From Streptomyces hygroscopicus subsp. hygroscopicus (GTDB taxonomy: Bacteria > Actinomycetota > Actinomycetes > Streptomycetales > Streptomycetaceae), in NCBI RefSeq assembly GCF_001553455.1, contig NZ_BBOX01000126.1, positions 1 to 57,044 of the forward strand: DNA of 57,044 nucleotides, read 5' to 3'. Positions 18,558 to 27,270 of this stretch are shown here, one piece after another. How positions within the stretch are numbered: position 1 is the stretch's first letter; every line of letters starts with the position of its first letter. Below the pieces are notes generated by a model. That model saw only the letters and a list, made by a program, of their open reading frames with translations, was not told where the DNA came from and did no database searches. Position numbers and translations under genes: made by a program.

Positions 18558-19201
18558 CCGTCGCGGACGACCAGGCCGTCGTACGGGCCGGGATCGCGGC
18601 GATCCTCGACGCGGAACCCGACCTGTGCGTCGTCGGGCAGGCGGCGGACGGCGACACGGCGGTCGAACTCGCGCTGTCGGCGCGGCCGGACGTCGCGCTG
18701 ATGGATGTCCGGATGCCGGGGATCGGCGGGCTCGCGGCGACCGCCGCGATCACCGAACGCAGCCCCGCGACCCGTGTTCTGGTGCTCACCACCTTCGGTC
18801 TCGACGAGTACCTGTTCGCCGCGCTGCGCGCCGGGGCCGCCGGTTTCCTGCTCAAGGACGCCGAGCCGGAGCGGGTGATCGACGCGGTACGGGTGGTCCA
18901 CGGGGGCGCCGCGCTGCTCGATCCGGCGGTCACCCGCACGCTGATCGACCGGTTCACGGACGGGCCCGGTCCGCTCGACACGGCCCGGCTCGACCTGCTC
19001 ACCCCACGCGAGACGGAGGTGCTGCGGCAGGTCGCGCGGGGGCTGTCCAACGCGGAGATCGCGGCGGTGCTGGGGGTGAGTCCGCCCACCGTGAAGGACC
19101 ATGTCTCCGTCCTCCTCGGCAAGCTCGGCGTACGCGACCGGGTGCAGGCGACGATCGCCGCGTACGAGACGGGGCTGATCCGGCCGGGCAGCGGGCCGTG
19201 A
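18542..19201 (+). CDS. Response regulator, NarL/LuxR family
   Basis: A 219-aa regulator with receiver acidic residues VADDQ (about 7-11), acceptor Asp55 in LMDVRMPG and FLLKDAEPE (about 102). The LuxR helix-turn-helix contains LTPRETEVLRQVARGLSNAEIA and PTVKDHVSVLLGKLG. ATG 18542 lies inside the end of the kinase gene (16-nt overlap), so expression is coupled. Partner of the tandem kinase. The membrane hydrolase at 19323 follows but has its own promoter. Confidence 0.93.
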   Translation: MAIRVTVADDQAVVRAGIAAILDAEPDLCVVGQAADGDTAVELALSARPDVALMDVRMPGIGGLAATAAITERSPATRVLVLTTFGLDEYLFAALRAGAAGFLLKDAEPERVIDAVRVVHGGAALLDPAVTRTLIDRFTDGPGPLDTARLDLLTPRETEVLRQVARGLSNAEIAAVLGVSPPTVKDHVSVLLGKLGVRDRVQATIAAYETGLIRPGSGP

Positions 19202-19309
19202 GGTGAGTCGGCACCCCGCCGTGAGGTGGGGGTGACACCCCGCCGCCAGGCGGCCCTCGCACGCGGCGGGACCGTCCCTGAGCTGGACGGATCGCCCGCG
19301 TCGGCTTCC

Positions 19310-19315
19310 TAGTCT
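19310..19315 (+). promoter_or_regulatory. Putative -10 box, leaderless promoter
   Basis: TAGTCT ends 7 nt before ATG 19323. No ribosome binding site is visible between them, so translation would start at the mRNA 5' end. The -35 region has only a weak TGGACG at 19284. Confidence 0.4.
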
Positions 19316-19322
19316 CGAAGGC

Positions 19323-20588
19323 ATGTCACGCATACTTCTCCACCGTGTCGCCGGCGGGGTCCTGCTGTTCCTGGCGCTCTTGCTGACCCCTGCCGTGGCG
19401 GTGGCCGGTTTCCTCGGCGCGGCGTTCGCCACCGCGAGCGTGCCGGTCCTGGTCATCGTCGGTCTCGTCTGCGGCGCCGTGGTCGGCGGACTGCTGGGCC
19501 GGGCGGCGTTCGCCCTGTTCGGCCTCGACCGCCGCCCGGCCCTGCGGGCGTCCGCGTTCCTCACGGTCGGCCTGACCGCGGCCGTCGCCGTCCTCGCCGC
19601 CGTCACCGTCCTCCATCCGATGCCCACCACGACGGCCGCCTCCGCCCCGCCCGGCGTGCGGTTCTGGGATCTGCCGACCGGTTCACGCATCGCCTACGTC
19701 CACACCCCCGCCACAGGCAAGGCCAGACCGACCCCGGTGATCTTCCTGCACGGCGGTCCTGGCACCCCCGGCGAGGGCGTCCACACCGGGGGCCGTGAAC
19801 TCGCGGCGGACGGCTTCGACGTCTACTCCTACGACCAGCTCGGCGCCGGCCGCTCCACCCGGCTGCGGGACGTCACCGGATACACCGTCGCCCGACAGGT
19901 CGCCGACCTGGAAGCGATCCGGCGCACACTCGGCGCCGACCGGATCACCCTGGTCGGCCAGTCCTGGGGCGGATCACTCACCGCCCAGTACCTGGCCGCC
20001 CATGGCGAGCACGTCGCCAAAGCGGTCTTCACCTCGCCGGGCGCGCTGTGGGGCCGTCAATACCCCGGCTCCAAGGCCGGGCAACCCTGGAACCGCCTCT
20101 CTCCCGACCAGAAGGCCCGGCTCGACCGGCTGAACAGCGCACCCCGCATCATCGCGGCGAGCCTGCTCCTCCAGATCAACCCCGGCGCCGCGCACGCGCT
20201 GGTCGGCGACCGCGAGGTCGACCACTGGATGCACGAAGTCGCCCTCCAGGGAAAAGACAGCACCTCGTGCGAGGGCGCTTCGCCCACCACGGCGCACGAC
20301 AACCCTCAGGGCTTCTACAGCAACCAGATGACCGTCAGGGACTTCGAGCAGCTCCCCGACCCCCGGCCCCGTCTGCGCACCCTGCACGTCCCCTCTCTGA
20401 TCATGCGAGGGGAATGCGACTTCATCAAGCCCGCCGTGACCGCCGAGTACCAACACACCCTCGCAGGCTCCGAGTTGGTGACCGTCCAGGGAGCCGGACA
20501 CTCCATCTCAGGTGAACAGCCCGGCCGCTACACCGCACTGCTGCGGGCCTTCCTCCTGGACGAACCGCTGCCGACGGGCACCGGCTGA
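19323..20588 (+). CDS. Membrane-anchored alpha/beta hydrolase (S33-like)
   Basis: A 421-aa protein. Three hydrophobic segments lie in residues about 8-100, then an extracellular alpha/beta hydrolase domain begins near 115. HGGPGTPGEG (about 142-151) forms the oxyanion region, GQSWGG (about 215-220) carries the nucleophile Ser, ECDFIK (about 362-367) the acid, and GAGHSI (about 388-393) the His. The pattern resembles proline iminopeptidase-type S33 enzymes. Direct neighbour of the tandem-kinase system, which might control it. Confidence 0.85.
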   Translation: MSRILLHRVAGGVLLFLALLLTPAVAVAGFLGAAFATASVPVLVIVGLVCGAVVGGLLGRAAFALFGLDRRPALRASAFLTVGLTAAVAVLAAVTVLHPMPTTTAASAPPGVRFWDLPTGSRIAYVHTPATGKARPTPVIFLHGGPGTPGEGVHTGGRELAADGFDVYSYDQLGAGRSTRLRDVTGYTVARQVADLEAIRRTLGADRITLVGQSWGGSLTAQYLAAHGEHVAKAVFTSPGALWGRQYPGSKAGQPWNRLSPDQKARLDRLNSAPRIIAASLLLQINPGAAHALVGDREVDHWMHEVALQGKDSTSCEGASPTTAHDNPQGFYSNQMTVRDFEQLPDPRPRLRTLHVPSLIMRGECDFIKPAVTAEYQHTLAGSELVTVQGAGHSISGEQPGRYTALLRAFLLDEPLPTGTG

Positions 20589-20766
20589 GTCGGAACCTGG
20601 ATCGGCTCACGGACGTCCCCACCCCCGCCGGGCCGACACCTCGCCAGATCGGTGTTCCCGCGACGGCAACATCACTGTCGATCGTCGACGTCCGGCAGGG
20701 CAAAAGACGGGAGATGCTTGACAAAGCCGATTCCACAGAACCGGGCGAACCGGCAACCCCAGGGTT

Positions 20767-20784
20767 CGAACATGTTCGTACGAT
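20767..20784 (+). promoter_or_regulatory. Operator box 1 overlapping the tetR promoter
   Basis: CGAACATGTTCG (20767-20778) is a perfect palindrome. It abuts TACGAT (20779-20784), a plausible -10 box 6 nt before ATG 20791. Binding there would block the regulator's own transcription. The same box type occurs twice at 21564-21590 and twice, with one change each, at 25576-25602. Confidence 0.75.
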
Positions 20785-20790
20785 CGGGTT

Positions 20791-21483
20791 ATGACTGCGA
20801 GAAGAGAGCCGATCAGCCGTGAGCGTCCGGCGAAGCCCGCCCTGTCCCGGCGCTGCATTGTGGACACCGCCGTGCGGATCATGCGGGCGGAGGGGCTGGG
20901 GAAGGTCACGATGCGCCGCCTGGCGCAGGAGCTGGACACCGGCCCGTCGTCGCTGTACGTGTACGTCGCCAACACTGCCGAGTTGCATGCGGCCGTCCTG
21001 GATTCCCTGCTCGGCGAGGTCGACCTGACCGGGCGGGACGGCGGTGGGGACTGGCGCGAGCAGCTCCGCGCCGTCATGACGTCGTACACCCAGGTGCTGT
21101 TCGAGCACCCGCAGCTCGCGCGGGCCGCACTCGTCGCCCGCCCGAGCGGCGAGAACTACCTGCGCCTGGTGGAGCGCATCCTCGACCTCCTCTCGCAAAG
21201 CGGCGCCGGCCGCGAGCAGGTCGCCTGGGGGGTGGACAAACTGCTCCAGGATGGGACAGCAACCGCTGCCGAGCATTCGACGCGTGAGCACGACCTCGCC
21301 TCCGGGGACGACTGGAACGCCACCGTGCGGGCGCTGCACGCCGTGGACGCCAGCACACATCCGGCGATCACCGCGCACATGCCCGCCCTGATCGACGGCT
21401 CGGTGCCGGACAGGATCCGCTGGAGCTTCGACGTCCTCGTCAACGGCATCACCCACACACCCGTCCCGGGCGCAGGGGACTGA
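20791..21483 (+). CDS. TetR family regulator (TetR_C type)
   Basis: A 230-aa repressor-like protein. The N-terminal helix-turn-helix spans about residues 22-65, with VTMRRLAQELDTGPSSLYVYV. The C-terminal domain contains the long helices of the tetracycline-repressor type. Operator boxes in front of this gene, the monooxygenase gene and the exporter gene show that it very likely represses itself and the following module until a ligand, perhaps an aromatic or polyketide compound, is bound. The mRNA is probably leaderless. Confidence 0.9.
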   Translation: MTARREPISRERPAKPALSRRCIVDTAVRIMRAEGLGKVTMRRLAQELDTGPSSLYVYVANTAELHAAVLDSLLGEVDLTGRDGGGDWREQLRAVMTSYTQVLFEHPQLARAALVARPSGENYLRLVERILDLLSQSGAGREQVAWGVDKLLQDGTATAAEHSTREHDLASGDDWNATVRALHAVDASTHPAITAHMPALIDGSVPDRIRWSFDVLVNGITHTPVPGAGD

Positions 21484-21563
21484 GCCTGAGGCCGGGCGGC
21501 CCGCCCGGGCGGCGGATGCGGCTTGGGAACGCGCGTTTTCCTCGCCGCCTGCCCGCGCTCTGA

Positions 21564-21590
21564 CGAACTTGTTCGTAACGAACGTGTTCG
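21564..21590 (+). promoter_or_regulatory. Operator box pair 2, upstream of the monooxygenase gene
   Basis: CGAACTTGTTCG (21564-21575) and CGAACGTGTTCG (21579-21590) are joined by TAA, with centres 15 bp apart. A -10-like TACGGT follows at 21592. The arrangement suits two TetR dimers bound side by side. Confidence 0.75.
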
Positions 21591-21724
21591 GTACGGTGAG
21601 GGGGTGGCCGAGGCATCCCTTGCCGCCCCGTCGCCCACGCCGCCCCTGCACGGAGCCCTTGCGGCGTCGGCGGCGATGACTCGGCGCACCGAGGCGTTTT
21701 CCCCTACTGCTTTCGGAGGCCCCC

Positions 21725-22867
21725 ATGAGCACCCGTCATTTCCCGATAGCGATCATCGGGGCAGGTCTCGGCGGCCTGACCGCCGCCCGCGTCCTGCACG
21801 TCAACGGCATCGAGTCGGCGATCTTCGAGCTGGAGGCGTCGGCGGCGGCCCGCACGCAGGGCGGGATGCTCGACATCCACGAGGAGAACGGCCAGAAGGC
21901 CCTGCACGCCGCCGGCCTCCACGACGACTTCCTCAAGCTCGTCCACGAGGGCGGTCAGGCCATGCGCCTGCTCGGCCCCGACGGCACGGTGCACGTGGCC
22001 GAGGAGGACGACGGCACCGGCAGCCGGCCGGAGGTGGACCGCGGCGACCTGCGTGACCTGCTGCTCGACTCCCTGCCCGACGGCGCGATCCACTGGGGCC
22101 GGAAGGTCACCGGGGCCCGGGCGCTGGACGACGGGCGTCACGAGGTGACGTTCGCCGACGGCTCGGCCATCACCACCGATCTCCTGATCGGCGCGGACGG
22201 CGCCTGGTCCCGGATTCGGCCGCTGGTCTCCAGCGCCTGGCCCGCCTACACCGGCATCTCCTTCGTCGAGACCGACCTGTTCGACGCCGACACTCGCCAC
22301 CCGCGCAGCGCCGCGGTCATCGGCGGCGGGTTCTTCATCGCCCTGGGACACGAGCGCGGTGTCCTCGCGCACCGGGAGACCGACGGCAGTCTCCACGTCT
22401 ACACGGCTCTCAAGGCCGACGAGGGCTGGCTGGACACGGTCGACTTCACCGACCAGGCCGCTGCCAAGGCCGCGGTCCTCGCCCACTTCGAGGACTGGGA
22501 CGAGGGCCTGCGCGGCCTGGTCGCCGACGCGGACACGATCACCCCGCGCCGTATTCACGCCCTGCCCGTCGGCCACCGCTGGGACCGGGTCCCGGGCGTG
22601 ACGCTGCTCGGTGACGCCGCCCACGTGATGTCCCCCTTCGCCGGGGAGGGCGCCAACCTGGCCATGCTCGACGGCGCCGAACTCGCCCTGACCATCGCGG
22701 CCCACCCCGGCGACACCGAAGCCGCCCTGGCCGCGTACGAGGAGGCCCTCTTCCCGCGCAGCGAGGAGTCCGCCGCCGAGTCCGCCGCCAACCTGGACAC
22801 CATGTTCGGCGAGCGCGGCCTGGAGCAGATGGTCGCCCTCTTCACCTCCGGCCCGGCAGCCCAGTGA
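21725..22867 (+). CDS. TetX-like FAD-dependent monooxygenase
   Basis: A 380-aa class A flavoprotein hydroxylase. The FAD-binding IIGAGLGGLTAARVL is at about residues 10-24, followed by GGMLDIHEENGQKAL (about 46-60), then DLLIGADGAWSRIR and GDAAHVMSPFAGEGANLAM (about 298-316). The GG-LDIH, DWDE and PFAGEG pattern and the length resemble Tet(X), the tetracycline-inactivating oxygenase, more than phenol hydroxylases. The natural substrate is unknown. GGAGG lies 5 nt before the ATG. Tandem operator boxes stand in its promoter. It leads a same-strand series with a hydrolase, an FMN reductase and a VOC protein. Confidence 0.85.
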   Translation: MSTRHFPIAIIGAGLGGLTAARVLHVNGIESAIFELEASAAARTQGGMLDIHEENGQKALHAAGLHDDFLKLVHEGGQAMRLLGPDGTVHVAEEDDGTGSRPEVDRGDLRDLLLDSLPDGAIHWGRKVTGARALDDGRHEVTFADGSAITTDLLIGADGAWSRIRPLVSSAWPAYTGISFVETDLFDADTRHPRSAAVIGGGFFIALGHERGVLAHRETDGSLHVYTALKADEGWLDTVDFTDQAAAKAAVLAHFEDWDEGLRGLVADADTITPRRIHALPVGHRWDRVPGVTLLGDAAHVMSPFAGEGANLAMLDGAELALTIAAHPGDTEAALAAYEEALFPRSEESAAESAANLDTMFGERGLEQMVALFTSGPAAQ

Positions 22868-22931
22868 GGCCAGCGCTTACGGCCGCCGCGCCCTCAGCCA
22901 CCGAGCACCCTGCATCCAGGAGGAGGAACTC

Positions 22932-23678
22932 ATGACCGCACCCCTGCAGCGCGCCATCCCCGTACGGCCCGGCCTCGACCTCGAAGTGCGCGAGGCCGGC
23001 ACCAGCGGCAGCCCGGTCCTCGTCCTGCACGGCGGCCCCGGCCCCTCCAGCATCACGCCCCTGATCGACCACCTCGCACCGGATCACAGGGTGGTCGCGC
23101 CCACCCATCCGGGCTGGGAGGGCACCGTACGGCCCGACGATCTGGACTGCGTGCCCGCACTCGCCGCTGCCTACCTGGACCTGCTCGGCCACCTCGGGTG
23201 GAACGACGTGACGGTGATCGGCACGTCCTTCGGCGGCTGGGTGGCCACCCAGACCGTCCTGGATGACCGCGAGGGCCGGATCTCCCGGCTCGTCCTCATG
23301 GACGCCATCGGCCCCGTCATACCCGGCCGGCAGATCACCGTGCCCGCCGGGCCACCGGCTGCGGCGCCCAGAGCGCCGCAGGGCGGACCGTCCGCGCAGT
23401 CGATGGCCGCCATGCGCGCCTACGCAGGCCCGGCCATGGCAGACGCCAGCATGCTGCCCCGCCTTTCCACCGTCACCTGCCCGGTCCTGGTGATCTGGGG
23501 CGCCGACGACCCAGTCGTCACCCCGGACTTCGGCCGCGCCTACGCCGCGGCGTTCGGCCACGCACGGTTCGAACTCATCCCCGGTGCAGGACACCTGCCC
23601 ATCCGCGAGGAGCCCGAGGCGGTCTTCACCGCTCTGGACTCCTTCCTCGCCCCCCGGGCCTCGGCCGCCGGCCACTGA
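22932..23678 (+). CDS. Alpha/beta hydrolase
   Basis: A 248-aa soluble hydrolase: HGGPGPSS (about residues 34-41) forms the oxyanion hole, GTSFGG (about 97-102) holds the nucleophile, WGADDPV the acid and GAGHLP the His. A short lid region rich in Pro and Ala lies around 145-165. It follows the monooxygenase by 64 nt with an AGGAGGAGG ribosome site, so it probably belongs to the same transcript. It could cleave an ester or a ring-opened oxidation product. Confidence 0.88.
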   Translation: MTAPLQRAIPVRPGLDLEVREAGTSGSPVLVLHGGPGPSSITPLIDHLAPDHRVVAPTHPGWEGTVRPDDLDCVPALAAAYLDLLGHLGWNDVTVIGTSFGGWVATQTVLDDREGRISRLVLMDAIGPVIPGRQITVPAGPPAAAPRAPQGGPSAQSMAAMRAYAGPAMADASMLPRLSTVTCPVLVIWGADDPVVTPDFGRAYAAAFGHARFELIPGAGHLPIREEPEAVFTALDSFLAPRASAAGH

Positions 23679-23822
23679 ACCCTGCCCTTGGTTCCCCGTC
23701 TGCGAGCCGGCGCCGGCATCGCCCTTCGGCAAGCGGGCGCCCATGGGACTCATCACGCGCGGTCGCAGACCGACCGCGCGGGGGCGGGGAACCGACCGTC
23801 CCTTTCATCCACCGGAGGCACG

Positions 23823-24404
23823 ATGACGAAGATCGCGATCATTCTCGGCAGCACCCGCACCGGACGCGCCGGCGAACGCGTCGCACAGTGGGTCCTGGAG
23901 CAGGCCCGAAAGCGCGGCGACGCCGACTACGACCTGATCGACCTCGCCGAGGTCGACCTGCCACAGATCGACGAACCGTTCCCGCCCGCCATGGGCCGCT
24001 ACACCCACCCCCACACCCAGCAGTGGGCCACGACCGTCGCCGCCTACGACGGCTACGTGCTCGTCACCCCCGAGTACAACCACTCCTTCCCCGGCGTGTT
24101 GAAGAACGCCCTCGACCGCGTCCACGCCGAGTGGAACAACAAGGCCGTCGGCCTTGTCTCCTACGGCGTCGACGGCGGCGTGCGCGCCGTCGAGGCGCTG
24201 CGCCCGGTCCTGGGCGCCCTGCAGCTCGCGGACGTCTCCGCGACGGTCACCTTGAACCTGCGCACCGACTTCGCCGACTTCGGCGCCACGTTCACCCCCG
24301 GCGACCACCAAGGCCCCGCCCTGACGGCGATGCTCGACCAGCTCCTGCCCTGGAGCAACGCCCTCGCCCAGACCCGCAACAGCGCAGCCCCGGCACTTTC
24401 CTGA
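23823..24404 (+). CDS. NADPH-dependent FMN reductase
   Basis: A 193-aa flavodoxin-like reductase. GSTRTGRAGERVA (about residues 9-21) binds the FMN phosphate; TPEYNHSFPGVLKNALD (about 81-97) is the family signature. It probably reduces flavin or quinones with NAD(P)H and could supply reduced flavin or recycle quinones made by the monooxygenase. GGAGG at 23814 sets the start. It is in the same direction as its neighbours, 144 nt after the hydrolase. Confidence 0.93.
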   Translation: MTKIAIILGSTRTGRAGERVAQWVLEQARKRGDADYDLIDLAEVDLPQIDEPFPPAMGRYTHPHTQQWATTVAAYDGYVLVTPEYNHSFPGVLKNALDRVHAEWNNKAVGLVSYGVDGGVRAVEALRPVLGALQLADVSATVTLNLRTDFADFGATFTPGDHQGPALTAMLDQLLPWSNALAQTRNSAAPALS

Positions 24405-24574
24405 AGCACCTCCCGCACGACCTCCTCTCTCACGACGGCCCCGGCCCGCAGCCCACTTCGCACGCCAGTCAAGAGCTGCGCTTTGCCCGCGAGCAGGGCC
24501 GCGACACCGGCCACGCTGCGGCTCACACACGCGCCCCGCTCCCGGGGAGCCGCAGCACGGATGAAAGGTCGACC

Positions 24575-25471
24575 ATGACCGACTACCGGATGGACCAGAC
24601 ACTCACCCTCGGACCCGTCACGCTGACGGTGGCCGACCTGGAACGCAGCGTGCGCTACTACACGCAGGTCGCAGGCTTCCGCCTCCTCGACCGCCAGCCA
24701 CAGCGAGCACAACTGGGCGTGGAAGGACAGGTGCTGGTCGACCTCCACGAGGTCGCCGGGGCCATCGCGCCGCCCCGGTCGAGCCCGGGGCTCAGCCACT
24801 TCGCCCCGCTCGTGCCCACCAGGGCGGACGTGGCCCGCTTCACCCAGCGGCACCTCGACGCAGGATTCGACGTCGACCTGCGCGACCACGTCGTGAGCCA
24901 CTCGTGCTACGTCACCGATCCCGACGGCCACACGATCGAGGTGACCTGGGCCTGCCCGCAGGAACAATGGCAATGGACCGACGAGGGCCTGCCCGTCATG
25001 GTCGCCACACCGATCGCTGTGCAGGACCTTCTCGACGAACCCGGCGCGAGCACGCCCGCACCCCTGCCGGCCGAGACGCAAATGGGGCACGTCCAACTCA
25101 AGGCGACCGACGCCGCCCTCACCCGCACCAGGCCGTTCTACCGCGACCTGCTGGGCCTGGAGATCTACGCCCGCCTGGGAGACGGGTTCATCGGCGTCGG
25201 CGTGAGCGACTACCGCAGCCTCCTCGTCCTCACCACCCGGTTCAGCCCGCACGGAGGCACGCCCGCAGGAGCCGACACCGCCCGGCTCACCTGCGTCGAC
25301 CTGCTCCTCACCAACTCGGAGGCGATCGAGCAACTGGCCGAACGTCTTACTGCCGCTGGCCACCCGCACCAGCGCACGGGAACCAGCCTGACCACACACG
25401 ACCCCTCCGGGAACCCGCTGCGTTTCTCCGTACACAACACCGCGAAACCGGCATCCAGGACGGACACGTAG
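24575..25471 (+). CDS. Two-domain VOC protein, CatE-like extradiol dioxygenase family
   Basis: A 298-aa protein of two glyoxalase/VOC modules. Module one has VTLTVADLERSVRYYTQVAGF (from about residue 13), SHFAPLV and DPDGHTIEVTW; module two has MGHVQLKATD, RPFYRDLLGLEIY and DPSGNPLRFSV. The layout matches Bacillus CatE-type catechol 2,3-dioxygenases. Possible metal ligands are visible (His in SHF, Glu in IEV, His in MGH), but module two lacks the usual His and final Glu, so dioxygenase activity is uncertain. A drug-binding or isomerase role is an alternative. GAAAGG precedes the ATG. Last gene of the series before the exporter. Confidence 0.8.
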   Translation: MTDYRMDQTLTLGPVTLTVADLERSVRYYTQVAGFRLLDRQPQRAQLGVEGQVLVDLHEVAGAIAPPRSSPGLSHFAPLVPTRADVARFTQRHLDAGFDVDLRDHVVSHSCYVTDPDGHTIEVTWACPQEQWQWTDEGLPVMVATPIAVQDLLDEPGASTPAPLPAETQMGHVQLKATDAALTRTRPFYRDLLGLEIYARLGDGFIGVGVSDYRSLLVLTTRFSPHGGTPAGADTARLTCVDLLLTNSEAIEQLAERLTAAGHPHQRTGTSLTTHDPSGNPLRFSVHNTAKPASRTDT

Positions 25472-25575
25472 CACCCGCCCCGCGCACTGATCGGCGGCCT
25501 GCACAGGCGCATCATGCAGGCTGCCGATGCGCCGCCACGCCGCGAGCCGCGCCCGCTCTACTGCACACCTTGGTG

Positions 25576-25602
25576 CGAATCCGTTCGTAGCGAATGCGTT
25601 CG
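25576..25602 (+). promoter_or_regulatory. Operator box pair 3, upstream of the exporter gene
   Basis: CGAATCCGTTCG (25576-25587) and CGAATGCGTTCG (25591-25602), joined by TAG, have centres 15 bp apart, the same geometry as the pair at 21564. Each box has one change from the perfect palindrome. Located 62 nt before the exporter start. Confidence 0.7.
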
Positions 25603-25664
25603 GTCGGCCGCTTCGTGCGCCTCGTCACGCCGTCCCCCAGATCCACAGAAAGGGGTGATCTGTC

Positions 25665-27161
25665 ATGGCGACCCCTTCCATACCGGCCGGCACTGGCGAC
25701 AGCGTCACCGTCCCCAAGGACAACCGCTGGGTCCTGCTCGGCATCATGCTCGCCCTGCTGCTGTCGATGCTCGACGGCCTGATCGTCGGCACCGCGATGC
25801 CCACCGTCGTCGCCCACCTCGGTGGCCTGGACCACATGTCCTGGGTGGTGACCGGCTACACCCTGGCCACCGCCTGCTCCACCCCGGTCTGGGGCAAGCT
25901 CGGCGACCTGTTCAACCGCAAGACGGTCTTCCTCACCTCGGTCGCCCTCTTCATCGCGGCCTCCGTGCTGTGCGGCACGGCCGGCTCGATGACCGAGCTG
26001 ATCATCTTCCGGATCATTCAGGGCCTGGGCGCGGGCGGCATGGGGGCAGGCGCCTTCTCCCTGATCGGCGCGCTGCTGCCGCCGCGAGAGCGCGGCAAGC
26101 ACCAGGGCATGACCGCCGGTGTGATGGCCGTCGGACAGCTCGGCGGCCCCCTGGTCGGCGGGTTCGTCACCAGCCATCTGAGCTGGCAGTGGGCGTTCTA
26201 CATCAACGTGCCCGTCGGCGTCATCTGCATCGCCTGGTGCTGGCTGCTGCTCCGCCTGCCGCCCGCGCAGCGCCGCGCGAAGGCCACCATCGACTGGCTC
26301 GGCATCATGTTCCTGACCGGCGCGATATCCGCGCTCGTCCTCGCCGCCACGTGGGCCGGCAGCACGTACGCCTGGCTTTCGTGGCAGATCACCGGCCTGG
26401 CCGTCCTCGCCCTTACCCTGCTCGCCGCGTTCATCGTCACCGAACGGCGCGCCACCGAGCCGCTGATGCCCTTGCGTATCTACAGCAGGCACCGCAACTT
26501 CCCTATCGCCGCGATCCTGCTGACCGCCAGCGGCATCACCGTGTTCGGAGCGACCCTCTACCTGCCGCTCTACCAGCAGGTCGTCCAAGGAGCCTCGGCC
26601 GCCAACTCCGGCCTCCTGCTGCTGCCCATGATGATCGCCACACTGATCACCTCCAGCATCGCCGGCAAGGTCATGACCGCGACCGGCCGCTACAAGATCT
26701 TCCCCGTACTGGGCACCCTGCTCATGGCCGTCGGCATGGGACTGCTGTCCACCATGAACACCGGCACTCCCCGCACCCTGACCTCCCTCTACATGGTGGT
26801 CCTCGGCGCAGGCACCGGCTTGTGCATGCAGATGTCCAGCACCATCGCCCAGAACGCCGTCGAACTACGCGACATCGGCTCCGCCTCCGCCGCCACCAAC
26901 CTCTTCCGCAACCTCGGTGGCTCCATCGGCATCGCCATCTTCGCCTCCCTGTTCACCGGCACCGTCACCGCCCGCCCCACCCAGACAGCCCGCGGCCTCA
27001 TCTACATCCACGACGTCGCCCATGCCACCCACCTGATCTTCCTCACTGGCGCCTGTATCGGAACTGCCGCACTGATCGCCTCCGTACTGATCGAGGAAGT
27101 ACCCCTCCGCGGCAAGTCCGCAGCCGCCGCTTCAGCCGTACCCGATGCCCAGACCGCGTGA
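25665..27161 (+). CDS. MFS exporter, DHA2 (14-TM) drug efflux type
   Basis: A 498-aa transporter with about fourteen hydrophobic segments. LDGLIVGTAMPTVVAHLGG (about residues 36-54) is the motif region of DHA2 multidrug exporters, GKLGDLFNRKTVF (about 79-91) is motif A, and GLGAGGMGAGAF (about 121-132) and LVGGFVTSHLSWQWAFYIN (about 161-179) include motif C. Such pumps use the proton gradient to export drugs. The shared operator boxes tie it to the TetR-controlled TetX-like module, suggesting combined modification and export of one class of compounds. AAAGGGG precedes the ATG. Confidence 0.93.
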   Translation: MATPSIPAGTGDSVTVPKDNRWVLLGIMLALLLSMLDGLIVGTAMPTVVAHLGGLDHMSWVVTGYTLATACSTPVWGKLGDLFNRKTVFLTSVALFIAASVLCGTAGSMTELIIFRIIQGLGAGGMGAGAFSLIGALLPPRERGKHQGMTAGVMAVGQLGGPLVGGFVTSHLSWQWAFYINVPVGVICIAWCWLLLRLPPAQRRAKATIDWLGIMFLTGAISALVLAATWAGSTYAWLSWQITGLAVLALTLLAAFIVTERRATEPLMPLRIYSRHRNFPIAAILLTASGITVFGATLYLPLYQQVVQGASAANSGLLLLPMMIATLITSSIAGKVMTATGRYKIFPVLGTLLMAVGMGLLSTMNTGTPRTLTSLYMVVLGAGTGLCMQMSSTIAQNAVELRDIGSASAATNLFRNLGGSIGIAIFASLFTGTVTARPTQTARGLIYIHDVAHATHLIFLTGACIGTAALIASVLIEEVPLRGKSAAAASAVPDAQTA

Positions 27162-27270
27162 CTCTCACCCACCCGGCCCTCCCGACGCGTCATGCCGGGC
27201 GAGGGGCGTCGGTGGCTCGCCGCCCGAGGGGGCGTCAGCGGCTCGCCGCGTGAGGGTGCCTTCGGGCCGG

